Shown here: in pieces, positions 17,370 through 26,787 of the stretch
How positions within the stretch are numbered: position 1 is the first letter of the stretch
How the letters are laid out: each line of letters begins with the position of its first letter
NCBI GenBank assembly: GCA_018239675.1
Contig: JAFEGX010000093.1
Coordinates: forward strand, 1-33,293
Length of the DNA: 33,293 nucleotides
Reading direction: 5' to 3'
DNA from: Verrucomicrobiota bacterium
GTDB lineage: Bacteria; Verrucomicrobiota; Verrucomicrobiia; Opitutales; Opitutaceae
Notes under the pieces: model-generated
The model's input: the letters and a program-made list of their open reading frames with translations, nothing else
What the model was told of the DNA's origin: nothing
Databases searched by the model: none
Made by a program: the position numbers and the translations under genes

Positions 17370-18191
17370 CTATTTCAGCTGGAGGCTCTCGACCTCGATC
17401 ACGAGATCCCTCGTCCCGGCCACGGGCTTGCCCGCGCCGTACACGACGACGACGTGATCGATGTATTTCTCGATCTGCTCCGTGAGCAGGAGCTTGCTGA
17501 CATCGAGATAGGCGTAGCGCACGCCCGCATCGTCATTCAATGCCCAGTCGTACGGCCGGCGGGGCTTGAAGGCGCTGCGGGTCGAGACGAACCGGCCCTG
17601 GAAGAAACGGGGAAGGGTGCTCGAGCCGCCGTCGCCGAGATTCACGACCGGGGCGGGGCGCCCGGCGGTCGTGACGCCGTAGGCGACGGGGGCCACCGGG
17701 GCGACGTCCACCAGCTTCGCCGGCGGCGGCGGGGCGGCCGGCGCGGCGGCGACGGGGGCGCTGACATTCGCGGCGCTCGTGACATGAATGAAGCCGGTCA
17801 GCTTTTTATCCAGGCGGATCTGCGTGAACTTGCCGTGGAGACCGGTGATGTTGGTCTTGTCGGTCGCGTCGAACCGGGTGAACTCCGGCACACCGGCCTT
17901 CGGCGTGAGATAGACGGGCGAACCAGGCTTCACGTCGAGGCTCTTCATGATGTCGCCGTTCTTCACATAACCTTCGAATGGCCCCGCCAGCTCGACCGCC
18001 ATCCAGCCGGCGGGCGTGGTGGCGAGGGCGTCGGCGGCCTGGACCGGTTCGCTGCCGGCCTTGAGGTAGGTGATGACCAGGGAGTTTTCGTCGGGGCGGA
18101 CATGGACGGCCGTGGTCCCGCTGAGAGTGGCGGCGGCCGCGGCAACGGCGCCGGCGAGCAGGAGGGCGGCGAGGCGAAGGTTAGTCTTCAT
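17370..18191 (-). CDS. Secreted protein of unknown function with SH3-like N-terminal part
   Basis: The 273-aa protein has a clear signal peptide ([21 protein letters not shown]). An all-beta looking region follows, with [34 protein letters not shown] and [11 protein letters not shown], similar in style to bacterial SH3 domains. An Ala/Pro linker runs from about 146 to 170. A C-terminal domain contains [22 protein letters not shown] and [15 protein letters not shown]. Its ATG lies 11 bases inside the end of rluB, so it is coupled to that gene. A TTG six bases further upstream is an alternative start. I do not recognise a named family; envelope localisation is inferred from the signal peptide. 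Confidence 0.82.
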   Translation of the reverse strand: MKTNLRLAALLLAGAVAAAAATLSGTTAVHVRPDENSLVITYLKAGSEPVQAADALATTPAGWMAVELAGPFEGYVKNGDIMKSLDVKPGSPVYLTPKAGVPEFTRFDATDKTNITGLHGKFTQIRLDKKLTGFIHVTSAANVSAPVAAAPAAPPPPAKLVDVAPVAPVAYGVTTAGRPAPVVNLGDGGSSTLPRFFQGRFVSTRSAFKPRRPYDWALNDDAGVRYAYLDVSKLLLTEQIEKYIDHVVVVYGAGKPVAGTRDLVIEVESLQLK

Positions 18192-18981
18192 GTTCAAAAT
18201 CGGCAGGGTGGGCGGAGGCTTCGAGAGGCGCGCGAGGCGTGGACGGCGTTTGGAACAGGAGTTCGATCTCCTTGGTAGTAAGTTGTTTCATCGCGTGCAA
18301 CGGGATTCCCTTCAGGCGAAGCCCGCCGATCTGGTACCGTTTCAGGCGCTTCACGTCGTAGCCGAGCGTGGTGAACAGCTGCCGAATTTCGCGCTTCTTG
18401 CCGTGGTGCATGTGCACGTCGAGGTACGCCGAGCTTTGGCTCGCGCCCGCGTTGACCAGGGCGGCACGCTCGACCTTCAGCCGTTCGCCCTCGATCGTCA
18501 CGCCCTTCACGAGCAGCGGCAGCCGGGCGGCGGGGAACGGCTGCTTGAGAACCACGTAATAGCGCTTCACCACCAGCGTCGACGGATGCATGAGCCGGTG
18601 GGCGAGGTCGCCGTCGGTCGTGAGGATCACGAGCCCCTCGCTGTCGAGGTCGAGCCGCCCCGCGCAGAAGAACCGGAACTTCGCGTACTCCCGCGGGAGG
18701 ACGCTGAAGATGGTCTCGGGATGGTGCGGATCGTCGTTCGAGCACACCAGCCCCCGGGGCTTGTGCATGGCGAGCGTGATGCGGGGCTGCGCGGTGGTGC
18801 GCACGGGCTTGCCGCTGACGGTGACCTTGTCGACGCCGGGGGTGATCTTCTGGCCCAGCGCGGCCTGCTCGCCGTTCACCCAGACTTCGCCCTGCGCAAT
18901 CAGCGCCTCGGCCGCCCGCCGGGAGCACACGCCCGCTTCGGCGATGAACTTCTGCAGGCGGATCGGCTCGTGGGCGCTCAT
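18181..18981 (-). CDS. rluB: Ribosomal RNA pseudouridine synthase, RsuA/RluB family
   Basis: The 266-aa enzyme has an N-terminal S4 RNA-binding domain (RLQKFIAEAGVCSRRAAEAL, 8-27). The catalytic domain contains MHKPRGLVCSNDD and the active-site aspartate D111 in AGRLDLDSEGLVILTTDG. The GKKREIRQLF block is typical of RluB/RluE/RluF. It isomerises a uridine of rRNA; RluB (23S helix 90 region) is the most likely specificity, but RsuA or RluF types cannot be excluded by eye. It is the first gene of the minus-strand run and faces the reductase gene at 19128 across a 146-bp divergent gap. Confidence 0.88.
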   Translation of the reverse strand: MSAHEPIRLQKFIAEAGVCSRRAAEALIAQGEVWVNGEQAALGQKITPGVDKVTVSGKPVRTTAQPRITLAMHKPRGLVCSNDDPHHPETIFSVLPREYAKFRFFCAGRLDLDSEGLVILTTDGDLAHRLMHPSTLVVKRYYVVLKQPFPAARLPLLVKGVTIEGERLKVERAALVNAGASQSSAYLDVHMHHGKKREIRQLFTTLGYDVKRLKRYQIGGLRLKGIPLHAMKQLTTKEIELLFQTPSTPRAPLEASAHPADFEHED

Positions 18982-19087
18982 GGTCGGTCTGCGAGTTGGC
19001 GGGAAGTTGCTCCGCGGTGCAAGCCTGCGCGCGGCGGACCGGCTGTCGCCGAGCCGGACGGTTCGCGCGACCGTGGCGAAACCGGGC

Positions 19088-19117
19088 TTGCCAGCGCGGT
19101 GGCGGGGTGACTTTCAT
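19088..19117 (+). promoter_or_regulatory. Possible promoter of the CysJ-like reductase gene
   Basis: TTGCCA (19088-19093) and TTTCAT (19112-19117) are 18 bases apart; the second matches the -10 consensus at four of six positions. The start codon is only ten bases beyond, so any leader would be very short. Weak evidence, based on consensus and position. Confidence 0.3.
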
Positions 19118-19127
19118 CCCGGGCCCC

Positions 19128-20285
19128 ATGTCCGCGCCCGCCTATTCCAAGGACCATCCGTTTCCCGCCCGCATGACCGAGAGCCGGCTGCTGACGCGTC
19201 CCGGCTCGGCCAAGGAAACCCGGCACTTTGTCATCAGCCTCGCGGGCAGCGGACTGCACTACAAGGCCGGCGACTCCCTTGGCGTCTATCCCGAGAACCG
19301 GACTGCCGACGTCAACGAGATCATTAGCCGCCTCGGCGCGACCGGGGACGAGCTGGTTTCCCCGGCCATGCTCAAGCTCGCGGCGCCGATCCCGCTGCGG
19401 GAGGCCCTGACTAAGCGCCTCGCGCTGGCGGGACCGACCCGGAAGATTGTCGAGACGCTGGCGGGCCGGGCCACCCATCCGGACGAGAAGGCGCGGCTGG
19501 CCGGGATGCTCAAGCCTGAGGCCAAGGATATCCTCACGACCTTCCTGGAACAGCACGAGTACGTTGACCTGCTCGCGGAACATCCCAGCGCGCACTTAAC
19601 GCCCCAGGAACTGGTTGACCACCTGCGCAAGCTGATGCCGCGGCTCTACTCGATCGCGTCGTCGCCCAAGCTTTATCCGGCCGAGGTTCACCTGACGGTG
19701 GCCGTGGTCCGGTACATCACGAATCACCGCGACCGGGCCGGCGTGTGCTCGACCTACATGGCGGACCGCGTGCAGGTCGGGTCGACGGCGATGCCGGTGT
19801 TCATCTCGCACTCGCATTTCGGGCCGCCGGAGGACGGCGCGCGCGACTGCATCATGGTTGGTCCGGGCACCGGCATTGCGCCGTTCCGGGCGTTTGTGCA
19901 GGATCGGGTGGCCGCCGGGGCGCAGGGCCGGAACTGGATCTTCTTCGGCGACCAGCACCGGGCGACGGACTTCCTTTACGAGTCGGAGTGGCGGCAGTAT
20001 CTCGCCGCCGGCCAGGTGGCGCGTGTCGACACCGCGTTCTCCCGCGACCAGGCGACCAAGGTTTACGTGCAGGACCGCCTGCGCGAGCACGCTGCCGAGG
20101 TGTGGGCGTGGATCAAGGGCGGCGCCCATTTCTACGTGTGCGGCGACGCGAAGCGCATGGCGAAGGACGTGGATGTCGCGCTGCACGAAATCGTGGCGCA
20201 GCACGGCGGAATGGACCCCGCGGCCGCCGCGGAGTTCGTCAAGCAGCTCAAAAAGGACAAACGCTACCAGCGCGACGTGTATTAG
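19128..20285 (+). CDS. CysJ-like NADPH flavoreductase without the flavodoxin domain
   Basis: The 385-aa protein corresponds to the FAD/NADPH half of sulfite reductase flavoprotein CysJ. It contains the FAD-binding RLYSIASSP, GVCSTYMAD, the nicotinamide/ribose loop VGPGTGIAPFRAF, FFGDQHRATDFLYESE, YVCGDAKRMAKDVD and the C-terminal KRYQRDVY, nearly identical to the CysJ end. The N-terminal FMN flavodoxin domain is absent and the start region (HPFPARMTESRLLT) is complete, so this is a natural short form and not a fragment. The electron acceptor is unknown; no sulfite reductase haemoprotein is nearby. The ATG at 19128 was chosen because homology begins just after it; longer in-frame extension runs into the rluB promoter side. 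Confidence 0.88.
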   Translation: MSAPAYSKDHPFPARMTESRLLTRPGSAKETRHFVISLAGSGLHYKAGDSLGVYPENRTADVNEIISRLGATGDELVSPAMLKLAAPIPLREALTKRLALAGPTRKIVETLAGRATHPDEKARLAGMLKPEAKDILTTFLEQHEYVDLLAEHPSAHLTPQELVDHLRKLMPRLYSIASSPKLYPAEVHLTVAVVRYITNHRDRAGVCSTYMADRVQVGSTAMPVFISHSHFGPPEDGARDCIMVGPGTGIAPFRAFVQDRVAAGAQGRNWIFFGDQHRATDFLYESEWRQYLAAGQVARVDTAFSRDQATKVYVQDRLREHAAEVWAWIKGGAHFYVCGDAKRMAKDVDVALHEIVAQHGGMDPAAAAEFVKQLKKDKRYQRDVY

Positions 20286-20449
20286 CCGCGCGTTCCGCGC
20301 GGCGGAGAAGGGAGCAGGGAGCGGGGAGCAGGGAAAAGGGAGAAGGCAGAAAGAAGAAACGGGCTGGTGGGCGGAGGAGTGGGTTCGCTGATTTTTTTCT
20401 GTCCCTTCTCCCTTCTCCCTGCTCCTTTCTCCAGCGCGCATCGCGCGCT
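20285..20449. repeat. Long hairpin-capped heptamer inverted repeat before fabG
   Basis: A hairpin GCCGCGCG-TTC-CGCGCGGC (20285-20303) starts at the last base of the reductase stop codon. Six heptamers of the GGAGAAG/GGAGCAG type run from 20304 to 20345. The facing arm at 20399-20432 repeats the complementary heptamers. A second hairpin AGCGCGC-ATC-GCGCGCT (20433-20449) ends four bases before the fabG ATG. The whole could fold into one long stem in the leader of fabG and might limit its translation, or act as a terminator of the reductase gene. Confidence 0.82.
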
Positions 20450-20453
20450 CCCC

Positions 20454-21203
20454 ATGCTCACGTTCAACCAACGCACCGCCCTCGTCACCGGCGCGGGCCG
20501 CGGCATCGGCAAGGCCATTGCCGAGACCCTGGCCAGGCACGGTGTCACCGTCATCTGTGTCTCGAAGTCGGCCGACTCCTGTGGCGCGACGGCCGCCGCC
20601 ATCACCGCGGCGGGCGGCAAGGCGAAGGCCCTGGCCGTGGACGTGGCAAACGGCGCCGCGGTCGCGCAGGCCGCCGAGACGCTGCTGAAGGAGTTCCCGG
20701 CGATCGACATCCTGGTCAACAACGCCGGCATCACGAAGGACGGCCTCCTTTTCCGCATGAGCGATGCGGACTGGAACGACGTGATCGCGACCAACCTCTC
20801 GAGCTGCTTCCATTGGACCAAGCACCTGGCGCGCCCGATGACCCGCACGCGCTGGGGCCGGATCGTGAACATCACCTCGGTCAGCGGCATCATGGGCAAT
20901 GCCGGGCAGGCGAACTACTCGGCCGCGAAGGCGGGCATGATCGGCCTGACCAAGACCCTGGCGCGCGAATTCGCGAGCCGGAATGTGACCGTGAACGCGG
21001 TGGCGCCGGGCTTCATCAAGACCGACATGACGACCGAGTTCGTGAACAATCCCGAGATTTCCGCCAAAGTCCTCGAAGCCGTGCCTTTAAAGCGCTTCGG
21101 CGAAGCCGCCGACATCGCGCAGATGACCGCCTTCCTGTGCTCCGAGGAGGCCAACTACATTACCGGGCAAGTTTTTGCCGTTGACGGCGGCATGGCGATG
21201 TGA
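20454..21203 (+). CDS. fabG: 3-oxoacyl-ACP reductase
   Basis: The 249-aa short-chain dehydrogenase reduces 3-oxoacyl-ACP with NADPH in fatty acid elongation. It has the [10 protein letters not shown] cofactor motif near the N-terminus, NNAGITKDG, the catalytic ITSVSG serine region and YSAAK, plus [14 protein letters not shown] and the C-terminal [14 protein letters not shown]. Its place directly before acpP and fabF is the standard fab order. The ATG at 20454 lies between the repeat hairpin and the conserved [12 protein letters not shown]. No Shine-Dalgarno is visible because the upstream bases belong to the hairpin. Confidence 0.95.
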   Translation: MLTFNQRTALVTGAGRGIGKAIAETLARHGVTVICVSKSADSCGATAAAITAAGGKAKALAVDVANGAAVAQAAETLLKEFPAIDILVNNAGITKDGLLFRMSDADWNDVIATNLSSCFHWTKHLARPMTRTRWGRIVNITSVSGIMGNAGQANYSAAKAGMIGLTKTLAREFASRNVTVNAVAPGFIKTDMTTEFVNNPEISAKVLEAVPLKRFGEAADIAQMTAFLCSEEANYITGQVFAVDGGMAM

Positions 21204-21232
21204 ACCCTCCAAACCACCGGAATTTACCAAAT

Positions 21233-21496
21233 ATGGCTGACCAGAAAACAATCGAACAGCGGGTCAAAGAAATCATCGTTAATCAGCTCAACGTGAACGA
21301 GGAGCAGATTACGCCGACGGCTTCCTTTCTTGATGATCTTGGCGCCGACTCTCTCGACACCGTCGAGCTGATCATGGCCTTCGAGGAAGAGTTCAAGGAT
21401 GAGATTAAGGGCGAGATTCCCGAGTCCGATGCCGAGAAGCTCCAGACGGTCGGCCAGGTGATCGATTACATCAAGGGCAAGGCCGCCAAGGCCTGA
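21233..21496 (+). CDS. acpP: Acyl carrier protein
   Basis: The 87-aa acidic protein carries the phosphopantetheine attachment serine S40 in [11 protein letters not shown] and the usual helices ([34 protein letters not shown]). It holds the growing acyl chain for FabG and FabF, its neighbours. It begins 29 bases after fabG and is followed by a strong terminator. Codons are less GC-biased than those of the neighbours (many GAA, AAA, ATT near the start), a common feature of a highly expressed gene here. Confidence 0.97.
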   Translation: MADQKTIEQRVKEIIVNQLNVNEEQITPTASFLDDLGADSLDTVELIMAFEEEFKDEIKGEIPESDAEKLQTVGQVIDYIKGKAAKA

Positions 21497-21518
21497 TCCA
21501 GCGTTTCCCCGCTTTCCC

Positions 21519-21570
21519 GGCGTTCTGCCTGTTTCCCCCGCGGAAATGTCTGGCAGAACGCCTTTTTATT
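21519..21570 (+). terminator. Terminator or attenuator after acpP
   Basis: An 11-bp perfect stem GGCGTTCTGCC (21519-21529) with GGCAGAACGCC (21552-21562) encloses a 22-nt loop that can itself pair TTTCC with GGAAA, and is followed by TTTTTATTT. It lies between acpP and fabF and would let acpP be made in excess over fabF. Confidence 0.9.
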
Positions 21571-21598
21571 TCCAGAAAACCAATCGCCCTTCTCGGTC

Positions 21599-22849
21599 AT
21601 GGAAAACTCCCCGACTTTTCCCCGTGTCGTCGTCACCGGCCTCGGTGCCGTGGTTTCCATCGGGCACACCGTTGACGAGTTCTGGGCCAGCCTGCTCGCC
21701 GGCCGCTCCGGCATCGACCGCGTGACTCATTTCGACGCGGCCGCCTATCCGAGCCAGATCGGCGCCGAGGTGCGGAACTGGGATCCCGCGCAGCACATGG
21801 ATCCCAAGGAGGTCCGCCGCAACGACCGCTACACGCATTTCGCGTTCGCCGCCGCCCGCCAGGCGGTCAGGGATGCCGCCCTCGACATCACCCACGAGAA
21901 CGGCGACCGGGTCGGCGTGATCATCGGCTCGGGCATCGGCGGCATGCAGACGATCGAGACCCAGCACGACGTCATGCGCGAGCGCGGCCCGCGCAAGGTC
22001 TCGCCGTTCATGATTCCCGCGCTGATCGGCAACATGGCCAGCGGCCTGATCGCGATCGAGTTCGGCGCCCGCGGTCCCAATTTCGGCGTGGTCTCCGCCT
22101 GCGCCACCGGCACGCACGCCATCGGCGAGGCCTTCCACGCGATCCGCCGCGGCGATGCCGACGTCATGGTCGCCGGTGGCAGCGAGGCCGCCATCACGGA
22201 GCAGTCCTACGCCGGCTTCTGCTCGATGAAGGCGATGAGCACGCGCAACGACGAGCCGCAGAGGGCCTGCCGGCCGTTCGACCGGAACCGCGATGGCTTC
22301 ATCATGGGCGAGGGCTCCGGGATCCTGGTCCTCGAGTCGCTCGAGCACGCCCGGGCGCGGGGCGCCCGCATCTACTGCGAGCTGGCCGGTTATGCGGCCA
22401 CGTGCGACGCGTTTCATATCACCCAACCGGATCCCGACGGCCGCGGACTGTCGCTCGCGATGAAGCGCGCCTTGGCCTGCGCCGGGGCCCGGCCCGAGGA
22501 CGTCGACTACATCAACGCCCACGGCACCTCGACGCCCTACAACGACAAGTTCGAGACGCTCGCGATCAAGAAAGTCTTTGGCGACCACGCCCGCCGGCTG
22601 GCAGTCAGCTCGACGAAATCCATGACCGGACACCTGCTGGGCGCCGCGGGCGGCATTGAGTCGGTCATCTCGGTGAAGACCATCCAGACCGGCATGATCG
22701 CGCCGACGATCAATCTCGAGGATCCCGATCCGGATTGTGACCTCGACTACGTGCCAAACGCCGCCCGGGCGGCGCAGGTCCGCACGGTGCTCAGCAACAA
22801 TCTCGGCTTTGGCGGCCAGAACGCCGCCGTGATTTTCCGCGCCCTGTAG
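21599..22849 (+). CDS. fabF: 3-oxoacyl-ACP synthase II
   Basis: The 416-aa condensing enzyme elongates acyl-ACP with malonyl-ACP. The catalytic triad is C168 in [16 protein letters not shown]308 in [12 protein letters not shown] and H345 in [13 protein letters not shown]. The C-terminal [14 protein letters not shown] glycine loop is present, and the length is normal for FabF. Cys-His-His separates it from KAS III. The ATG at 21599 follows the acpP terminator by about 28 bases, so fabF may be expressed by read-through or from its own promoter. The lipoprotein gene downstream starts ten bases after the stop. Confidence 0.96.
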   Translation: MENSPTFPRVVVTGLGAVVSIGHTVDEFWASLLAGRSGIDRVTHFDAAAYPSQIGAEVRNWDPAQHMDPKEVRRNDRYTHFAFAAARQAVRDAALDITHENGDRVGVIIGSGIGGMQTIETQHDVMRERGPRKVSPFMIPALIGNMASGLIAIEFGARGPNFGVVSACATGTHAIGEAFHAIRRGDADVMVAGGSEAAITEQSYAGFCSMKAMSTRNDEPQRACRPFDRNRDGFIMGEGSGILVLESLEHARARGARIYCELAGYAATCDAFHITQPDPDGRGLSLAMKRALACAGARPEDVDYINAHGTSTPYNDKFETLAIKKVFGDHARRLAVSSTKSMTGHLLGAAGGIESVISVKTIQTGMIAPTINLEDPDPDCDLDYVPNAARAAQVRTVLSNNLGFGGQNAAVIFRAL

Positions 22850-22859
22850 CGCGGCCCGC

Positions 22860-23366
22860 ATGCGTCCGGTCGGCTGGCTTCTGGTCGGGCTCACGCTCGC
22901 CGGCTGCAGCCGGCACCCGGCGCCGCCGCTCGAGCCGCCGCCCACGCGGGCCGACATCTGGCGCGAGCTCCAGCCGCTGGCCGCGCGCTACCGGCTCGAC
23001 GCGGGATTCCTGTACGCCTTGGTGGCGGCCGAATCCGATTTCAATCCGCGGGCCCGCAACGGCGACGCCTGCGGCCTGTTCCAGCTCACGCCGGGCGCCT
23101 GGCGCGCGGTCTCGACCGCTCCGTTTGAACCCACGGTCTGGGACTGGCGCGCCAACCTCACCGCCGGCGTCGACTACCTCGCGTACTCGCGCGCCTTCCT
23201 CTACCGTCACCGCACATTCTCCTATCCGCTCCTGCTGGCCGCCTTCCACTACGGTGTCGACTACGTCGCCCAGCGTGGTTTCGACCCCGGCCGAATCCCG
23301 GCGCCGCCCGGCCCGATCTATCGCCGGATGTGGGACGGAAACCTGGCGCCCGTGCCGCCGCCGTGA
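22860..23366 (+). CDS. Lytic transglycosylase (SLT domain) lipoprotein
   Basis: The 168-aa protein has a lipoprotein signal with lipobox LAGC (C16) and a small SLT/goose-lysozyme-like domain. The catalytic glutamate is E58 in ALVAAESDFNPRARNGDACG, followed by GLFQLTPGAW and, in place of the usual AYNAG, AFHYGVDYV. It would cleave the MurNAc-GlcNAc bond of peptidoglycan from the inner face of the outer membrane. It starts ten bases after fabF and may be co-transcribed with it. A 14-bp hairpin follows the stop directly. Confidence 0.88.
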   Translation: MRPVGWLLVGLTLAGCSRHPAPPLEPPPTRADIWRELQPLAARYRLDAGFLYALVAAESDFNPRARNGDACGLFQLTPGAWRAVSTAPFEPTVWDWRANLTAGVDYLAYSRAFLYRHRTFSYPLLLAAFHYGVDYVAQRGFDPGRIPAPPGPIYRRMWDGNLAPVPPP

Positions 23367-23367
23367 T

Positions 23368-23399
23368 GCCGGTCTCGCCGCGGTGGCGGCGAGACCGGC
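23368..23399 (+). terminator. Strong hairpin after the transglycosylase gene
   Basis: A perfect 14-bp stem GCCGGTCTCGCCGC with GCGGCGAGACCGGC and a GGTG loop starts at the first base after the stop codon. There is no T-tract, so it is either a factor-dependent or mRNA-stabilising 3' end, or the left cap of the adjacent heptamer repeat. Confidence 0.6.
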
Positions 23400-23566
23400 A
23401 GGTCAAAAGTATCAGGTCCGCAGGTCACAGGTCTCGTCCGGCCATCCCGCGGCTCCGTAAGGCGAAGCAGGTCGAAGGTAACAGGTGTCGTCCAGCGGCA
23501 GCACGGCCCGCTAGGCGATCTTCGACGCTTCGACCTTGGACTTTCGACGGGCGGCCGCCGCCCGTC
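23400..23566. repeat. Heptamer repeat with facing arm and right cap hairpin
   Basis: AGGTCNN units step mostly in sevens from 23399 to about 23436 and again near 23469-23490. A facing CTTCGAC heptamer run lies around 23520-23547; AGGTCGAAG and CTTCGACCT pair over nine bases. A 9-bp hairpin GACGGGCGG-CCG-CCGCCCGTC (23546-23566) ends five bases from the stop of the convergent kinase gene. With the hairpin at 23368 this fills the whole convergent gap. Confidence 0.7.
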
Positions 23567-23570
23567 CGCC

Positions 23571-25364
<1,794 letters not shown>

Positions 25365-25421
25365 GGGCAGGGCGTCGGGGCGAACGAAACCTCAGGGTTG
25401 GGCCCCCCCGGCGCGGGGCAA

Positions 25422-25450
25422 GAAAAAGGCCCGCGGGGCAGCCGCGAGCC
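25422..25450 (-). terminator. Terminator of rpmB
   Basis: Read on the minus strand, GCTCGCGG pairs with CCGCGGGC (one G-T pair) around a short loop and is followed by CTTTTTC. It lies about 27 bases after the rpmB stop and upstream of the hybrid kinase gene. Confidence 0.75.
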
Positions 25451-25476
25451 GGAATGGGTTGGGACTGGCAGCGGGA

Positions 25477-25707
25477 TCAGACCTTCGTGATGAGCCCGGC
25501 CTTGATGGCCTTGACCGACACGAGGATGCGCTTCGTGCCGCCATTGGGCAGGCGGACCCGGATGCGCTGCAGGTTCGGACGGAACTTGCGCTTCGTGATG
25601 GTCGTCACGTGCGTGCCGATGCCGCCGCTCTTCTTGGACTGACCCTTGCGGTTGATGATCGAGCCTTTGACGGGGCGACGACCGGTGATAGCACAGATTC
25701 TGGCCAT
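25477..25707 (-). CDS. rpmB: 50S ribosomal protein bL28
   Basis: The 76-aa basic protein begins MARICAITGRRPVKGSIINR and ends IKAGLITKV, the standard bL28 pattern, with THVTTITKRKFRPNLQ and GGTKRILVSVKAI between. Only one cysteine is present, so this is the zinc-free form. It binds 23S rRNA near the E site. The gene stands apart from rpmG, the frequent neighbour in other bacteria, and follows the methyltransferase gene after 61 bases, with its own terminator. Confidence 0.97.
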   Translation of the reverse strand: MARICAITGRRPVKGSIINRKGQSKKSGGIGTHVTTITKRKFRPNLQRIRVRLPNGGTKRILVSVKAIKAGLITKV

Positions 25708-25768
25708 GGTTTTGCGTGGTTAAAGGGTCACACGTAAAAGTCCGGCCGCAGGTGACGCAAGGGGAATC

Positions 25769-26752
25769 TTAAGACCTCGTGGCATGAAGGGCCTGGAACT
25801 TCTGGCCCAGATAGGCCGGATGCAGAAGTTGCTGCAGCGACAGCTTTTTGGGACTGAATCGTCCCGCTTCCGCCGACGTCGTTGCCGCAAGGTAGGCCGT
25901 GGCATGGTGGATGAAGAACGCTTCCTGAGACTCAACCGCCGGGGAGCCGAATCCAGCCTGGACCAGCCGCTCGGTCAGCCAGTCCCAGCAAACATGGCAG
26001 GTCAGGTCCTGTTCGCCCGGTTGGGAAAGCAGGTCGCTGCCCTGCGTGTGCCGGAAATAGGCCCGTGCCGTGCCCGCCGGGGTCGCCTCGGCGATCTCGC
26101 GCCATGACTTTCCATAGTCGAGCGCCAGAAACAGTCCGGTCCAGGGTTCCCCGGCAATCCGTCCCGCCAGATCGGCCGCCGCCACCGGCGCATCGATCAG
26201 GTATCCATCCGGGGCGTCGACCGGCAGGAACCTCGGCACCATTCGTTCCAGCTCCACCTCGGCCAGCCGGCCCGCGTGTTCCGCGACACCCAGCTCCCGC
26301 CAGCGCCCCTCGCGGCGCCGGAACCGCCGGCAAGGTTGCGCGTCGAAGAGCTCGTTGGAAAACACCACGCACCGACCCTCGAGCCGGAGCGGTTCACCCA
26401 GCCGCACGGTTCGCGTGGCGCCGAAGGGATGAGCCACGCCCCGCAACACACCGCCGGACGGCTCGGCGCCGATCTCGACAAAAGTGAAGTCACGCGGATC
26501 CCGTCCCGCCAGCAGCTTCGCCGCCGCCGCCGCCACCAGCTCGCCGAACACGGTCCCACTGGTGCTGGCGGTGAAGAAGTCCGTGTCGCGGCCATACCCG
26601 ACGCGGACGCGGGGCTGCCGGTAGTACCCGAGCTCCCGGTGGTACAAGGCCAGGTCCATGAATTCGTCGAACGGGAGAACGCTGCCGGCGCCCGCGCGGG
26701 CGCGGAAGGCGGCGAGAAATGCGGCCGAGGGAGGAACCGTTGACGAACCCAT
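25769..26752 (-). CDS. MidA/NDUFAF7-type SAM-dependent methyltransferase
   Basis: The 327-aa protein matches the COG1565 family. It has FMDLALYHRELGYY near the N-terminus, DFFTASTSGTVFGELVAA, a shortened SAM loop FVEIGAEPSGG, FSNELFDAQPCRRF, LFLALDYG and GEQDLTCHVCWDWL. The eukaryotic member NDUFAF7 methylates an arginine of a complex I subunit during assembly; the bacterial role is less clear but complex I assembly is a reasonable guess. The glycine-rich loop is less canonical than the family's EIGPGRG. Its start codon lies only 35 bases from that of the divergent protease gene. Confidence 0.82.
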   Translation of the reverse strand: MGSSTVPPSAAFLAAFRARAGAGSVLPFDEFMDLALYHRELGYYRQPRVRVGYGRDTDFFTASTSGTVFGELVAAAAAKLLAGRDPRDFTFVEIGAEPSGGVLRGVAHPFGATRTVRLGEPLRLEGRCVVFSNELFDAQPCRRFRRREGRWRELGVAEHAGRLAEVELERMVPRFLPVDAPDGYLIDAPVAAADLAGRIAGEPWTGLFLALDYGKSWREIAEATPAGTARAYFRHTQGSDLLSQPGEQDLTCHVCWDWLTERLVQAGFGSPAVESQEAFFIHHATAYLAATTSAEAGRFSPKKLSLQQLLHPAYLGQKFQALHATRS

Positions 26753-26787
26753 TTACAAAGCGAAACCAGATGCACACAGTCGCCGGG

